Shown here piece by piece: positions 23,042 through 25,576 of a stretch of DNA of 25,576 bases; position 1 is the first letter of the stretch, and each line of letters starts with the position of its first letter. The stretch is from Acidobacteria bacterium UBA7540 (GTDB taxonomy: Bacteria > Acidobacteriota > Terriglobia > UBA7540). Location of the stretch: the NCBI GenBank assembly GCA_002478145.1, contig DLMI01000101.1, positions 10,404 to 35,979 of the forward strand, in the 5' to 3' direction. The translations under genes were made by a program, and so were the position numbers. A model generated the notes under the pieces. That model was not told the origin of the DNA. It did not search any database and saw only the letters and a list, made by a program, of their open reading frames with translations.

Positions 23042-23070
23042 GCTACGGTCACCGCTTCTCTCCGGCCGAT

Positions 23071-23127
23071 TGTAGGGGTAGGGCTTGCCCTACCCCGCCG
23101 CAGGGGACGGCAAGCCGTCCCCCTACA
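23071..23127. repeat. Double-hairpin REP-like element
   Basis: Two adjacent hairpins, GGGGTAGGGC-TT-GCCCTACCCC (23075-23096) and GGGGACGGC-AA-GCCGTCCCC (23103-23122), lie within an outer TGTAGGGG...CCCCTACA pair. The arrangement resembles a BIME-type pair of REP units. It sits in the nuoF-nuoG gap, just before nuoG. Confidence 0.75.
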
Positions 23128-23149
23128 GGATTCTTCATGCCACGGCGAT

Positions 23150-23285
23150 GTGTCATTCCGAGCCCTTCACTGTCATTCCGAGCGAAGCGAGGAATCTCGC
23201 TCTGCCCGTTCAGGGTAAACTGCGCGAGGAATCTGGCTCTGGAAGCAAAGGAAGTACGAGATTCCTCGCTTCGCTCGGAATGACA
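23150..23285. repeat. Palindromic element, 29-bp perfect arms, with extra partial copy
   Basis: The arms at 23171-23199 and 23257-23285 are exact reverse complements over 29 bp, with core GTCATTCCGAGCGAAGCGAG. An additional truncated left end, GTGTCATTCCGAGC, is at 23150-23163, so two insertions or a partial duplication occurred. It is the same family as 4938-5035 and 24691-24724. Confidence 0.85.
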
Positions 23286-23299
23286 CGTTGCTAAGTTCC

Positions 23300-24619
23300 T
23301 CATGCCACGCTCACCAGCCTCTTCTCGTACGGGCAGTAGCCCAGTTTCAGGTGCGCTTCGAATTCAGGCCGGAACTTCTTCAGGATGCTGATGGTGGGCA
23401 TCGCCGCGGCATCTCCGAGGGGACAGAGCGTTTTGCCCAGCATGTTGTACGAAACGTCCAGAGCAGTGTCCGGATCTTCCGGGAGTCCGGCGCCAGCGTG
23501 GAATCGTTCGAGCAGCAACTTCAGCCATGCTGTTCCCTCACGGCAGGGGATGCACCAACCGCAAGATTCGTGGGCGTAGAACTTCATGATGCGGTGGGCG
23601 ACTTTCACCATGCATGTTTCTTCGTCCAGAACTACGACTCCGCCGGAGCCCAGCATCGAGCCGATTTTGGCCACGGCGTCGAAGTCCATGGCAACGTCAA
23701 TTTCCTCAGCCGTCAGCACGGGGCAAGAAGAACCGCCGGGAATCACAGCCTTCAACTTCTTTCCGCCCAGCACGCCGCCGCCCACCTCCTCGATCATGCG
23801 CCGGAGAGGAAAGCCCATCGGCAGCTCATAGACTCCCGGCCTTTCAATGTGGCCGCTCAGGCAAAAGAGGCGAGTGCCGCCGTTCTTGGGCGTTCCCAGC
23901 TTGGCGTACCATTCCGCGCCGTTCAGGATGATATGTGGGACGTTTGCCAGCGTCTCGACGTTATTGATAATTGTCGGGCCTTCGTAGAGTCCCACGATAG
24001 CAGGGAAGGGGGGCTTGATGCGTGGGTATCCTCGCAGTCCTTCGAGCGAATTTAAGAGCGCTGTTTCCTCGCCACACTCATAGGCGCCCGCACCCGTGTG
24101 GGTGTAAAGGTCAAAATCAAAACCCGTTCCCAGGATGTTCTTTCCCAGCCATCCGCGTGTATAGGCCTCTTCCAGGGCACGATCGACAATGCCCATCAAA
24201 TAGCGGTATTCTCCCCGGATGTAGATATAGCCTTGGTGGGACCCGATGGCAAAGCCGGCGATGCTCACCCCCTCGATCAGTTGGTGGGGATCGTATTCCA
24301 ACAAGGGCCGGTCCTTGCAGGTTCCCGGCTCGCTCTCATCCGCGTTGCAGATAACGTACTTGGGCTTGGCAGATTGTTTGGGTACGAAACTCCACTTCAT
24401 GCCGGTGTTGAAGCCGGCCCCACCGCGACCTCGGAGGCCGGAGTTCTTCATCTCCTGGATGACCGCGTCCGGTCCCATTTCGAACGCCTTCTTCAAGGCT
24501 TTGTAGCCGTCGTGCTGGAGATAGACGTCAATCGAGGTCGAGTTCGGGATACCAAACCGCTGGGTGAGAACCTTCACCTCCAGCGGCGATCCTTTGGCGT
24601 AATTTTGATAATCCGACAT
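23300..24619 (-). CDS. nuoF: NADH-quinone oxidoreductase subunit F (cluster B)
   Basis: The NADH- and FMN-binding subunit where electrons enter complex I, 439 residues. The nucleotide-binding loop GRGGAGF is at 64-70, the FMN/NADH motif GAGAYECGEETALL at 176-189, and the [4Fe-4S] N3 ligands are Cys 353, 356 and 359 (ESCGWCIPCREG) plus Cys399 (TLCPLGD). Length and ending are normal for the family. NuoE lies upstream across a 143-bp repeat-filled spacer and NuoG downstream across 258 bp of repeats. Confidence 0.97.
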   Translation of the reverse strand: MSDYQNYAKGSPLEVKVLTQRFGIPNSTSIDVYLQHDGYKALKKAFEMGPDAVIQEMKNSGLRGRGGAGFNTGMKWSFVPKQSAKPKYVICNADESEPGTCKDRPLLEYDPHQLIEGVSIAGFAIGSHQGYIYIRGEYRYLMGIVDRALEEAYTRGWLGKNILGTGFDFDLYTHTGAGAYECGEETALLNSLEGLRGYPRIKPPFPAIVGLYEGPTIINNVETLANVPHIILNGAEWYAKLGTPKNGGTRLFCLSGHIERPGVYELPMGFPLRRMIEEVGGGVLGGKKLKAVIPGGSSCPVLTAEEIDVAMDFDAVAKIGSMLGSGGVVVLDEETCMVKVAHRIMKFYAHESCGWCIPCREGTAWLKLLLERFHAGAGLPEDPDTALDVSYNMLGKTLCPLGDAAAMPTISILKKFRPEFEAHLKLGYCPYEKRLVSVA

Positions 24620-24629
24620 GCGTTCCTTA

Positions 24630-24777
24630 GGGAACAGGGAATAGGGAACAGGGAACAGCGCGAAAACGACGCTTGCCCTCTTCTTGGGCCAGAGCGAGAT
24701 TCCTCGCTTCGCTCGGAATGACAGACTCCCCCTTCTCGCTGACGGTCCCCATTGTCAATTTCCTATTCCCTGTTCCC
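24630..24777. repeat. Heptamer arrays and half-palindrome in the nuoE-nuoF spacer
   Basis: Positions 24630-24657 are four units of GGGAA(C/T)A; positions 24764-24777 are TATTCCC and TGTTCCC, the reverse-complement type, running into the 3' end of nuoE. Between them, 24691-24724 is a single arm of the GTCATTCCGAGCG palindrome family, so this site has half an element nested in a heptamer pair. Confidence 0.85.
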
Positions 24778-25242
24778 TCCCCGCAGCTTCTCCAAAATGG
24801 CATCAACCTTCTCCGGCGTGAGGTCTTCGTAAAAGTCGTAATTCACTTGCATGGCCGGCGCGCCACAACAAGCGCCAAGGCATTCGACTTCCTCCAAGGA
24901 GAATAGTCCGTCAGGCGTCGTCTCCTTGTGGCCAATTCCCAGCCGTTTCTTGCAGTGTTCGAGGATTTCCTCTCCACCCCGAACCATGCACGAGACGTTG
25001 GTGCACACCTGGAGGTTGTATTTGCCGATCGGCTTGCGATGGAGCATCGAGTAGTAACCGATGTCCTCAATCACCTCGATCGGCCGGACATCAACCCGGC
25101 GGGCGACTTCCTCGATGACCTCGTCGCTGATAAAACCGATCTCATCCTGAGCGAAGAGGAGACACGGGACGATGGCCGATCGCTTCAGCGGGTAGTGGGA
25201 GATCACTTGATCGAACTTTTTAAGCAGCGCGTCGGAAAGCAT
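24763..25242 (-). CDS. nuoE: NADH-quinone oxidoreductase subunit E (cluster B)
   Basis: The 24-kDa peripheral subunit with the [2Fe-2S] cluster N1a, thought to tune NuoF. It is 159 residues long. The four ligands are present: Cys80 and Cys85 (CTNVSC), Cys121 and Cys125 (ECLGAC). The N-terminal helical bundle is also present (residues 1-70). The last four or so residues (GNRE) and the stop TAG are spelled by heptamer repeat sequence, so the original C terminus may have been trimmed or extended by it. The gene lies between nuoD and nuoF. Confidence 0.96.
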   Translation of the reverse strand: MLSDALLKKFDQVISHYPLKRSAIVPCLLFAQDEIGFISDEVIEEVARRVDVRPIEVIEDIGYYSMLHRKPIGKYNLQVCTNVSCMVRGGEEILEHCKKRLGIGHKETTPDGLFSLEEVECLGACCGAPAMQVNYDFYEDLTPEKVDAILEKLRGGNRE

Positions 25243-25254
25243 GGTAGAAGAAAA

Positions 25255-25397
25255 CTAGAAATTAGAAACTAGAAATTAGAAACTCGAAAATCCAAACTCG
25301 AAATTAGAAACTGGAAAATCGAAAATGGAAATTCGAAACCGTAATGGGGTTCGTAATCCAAAATCCATAATCCAAAATCCAAAATCTAAAATCCAAA
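25255..25397. repeat. Long heptamer arrays in the nuoD-nuoE spacer of cluster B
   Basis: Twelve consecutive 7-nt units of mostly NNNGAAA form (25255-25338; CTAGAAA, TTAGAAA, CTCGAAA, ATGGAAA and so on) are followed after 17 bases by six units of ATC(C/T)(A)(A/T)A (25356-25397). Unlike other sites, the two arrays are not reverse complements. They occupy most of the gap between nuoD and nuoE. Confidence 0.85.
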
Positions 25398-25403
25398 ATC
25401 GCC

Positions 25404-25576
25404 CTACCGGTCCACTTCACCCAAGATAATATCGATTGTGCCGATACAGGCGACCACGTCCGCGATCAAGCGGCCCTCGATCATCTTGGGCAAAGCCTGC
25501 AAATTGGCGAAGGAGGGCGCGCGAACGTGACAGCGGAAGGGTTTAGGTGACCCGTCGCTAACCATGTAAAACCCCA
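25404..25576 (-). CDS. nuoD: NADH-quinone oxidoreductase subunit D, 3' end only (cluster B)
   Basis: Hand translation of the minus strand from the window edge gives the last 56 residues, beginning [20 protein letters not shown] and ending with [16 protein letters not shown] and [14 protein letters not shown]. This is the standard NuoD C terminus, aligned without gaps to residues 315-370 of the cluster A NuoD but differing at many positions. The rest of the gene, and any further nuo genes of this cluster, lie outside the window. Confidence 0.93.
   Translation of the reverse strand, partial: GFYMVSDGSPKPFRCHVRAPSFANLQALPKMIEGRLIADVVACIGTIDIILGEVDR

Noticed and set aside
25255..25397. CRISPR-like array
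   Set aside because: The units are 7 nt with no spacers between them and no cas genes nearby.

Overview
This 25.6 kb window is almost entirely energy metabolism. Two different sets of genes for respiratory complex I (NADH:quinone oxidoreductase, nuo) point towards each other, and genes for the membrane part of ATP synthase sit between them. The duplicated nuo loci, the moderately high GC, the degenerate 7-nt spacer repeats, the 'CHSERSEESR'-encoding palindromes and the RAYT/REP remnant together suggest a soil-type member of Acidobacteriota. That assignment is an inference from general resemblance; there is no rRNA or other marker gene here.

Left edge (1-1168): a MazF/PemK-type toxin, cut by the window edge, and its probable antitoxin on the minus strand. 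Next comes a gene-poor stretch with two hairpins, a well-formed sigma70-like promoter directly abutting a perfect 18-bp palindrome (candidate operator), REP-like inverted repeats, and a 30-codon remnant of a RAYT transposase on the minus strand.

Cluster A (plus strand, 1169-13191): nuoC-D-H-I-J-K-L-M-N, followed directly by atpZ-atpI-atpB-atpE and closed by a strong intrinsic terminator (13219-13255). It has no nuoE, nuoF or nuoG, and nuoA/nuoB are not beside nuoC in this window. NuoH carries an extra region of about 50 residues that looks like added membrane segments. NuoC has an Ala/Pro-rich N-terminal tail. The c subunit of ATP synthase has a cleavable-looking signal peptide.

Cluster B (minus strand, read from 25576 down to 13529): nuoD (3' end only)-E-F-G-H-J-K-L-M-N. 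It contains the full NADH-dehydrogenase arm E/F/G with all expected Fe-S ligands, but no nuoI: nuoH and nuoJ are 7 bp apart. The two clusters therefore have complementary gaps. Cluster A supplies NuoI and cluster B supplies NuoEFG. The products could be two separate enzymes or could share subunits.

The most unusual feature is in the spacers. At least seven gaps between genes, in both clusters, are built from tandem degenerate heptamers. The unit sequence differs at each site while the 7-nt step is kept (mixed 7/8 at one site), and several sites have a reverse-complementary arm across the spacer. In three spacers these enclose or adjoin a second dispersed family, palindromes with the core GTCATTCCGAGCGAAGCGAG. 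The last codons and stop of nuoE lie inside one of these arrays.
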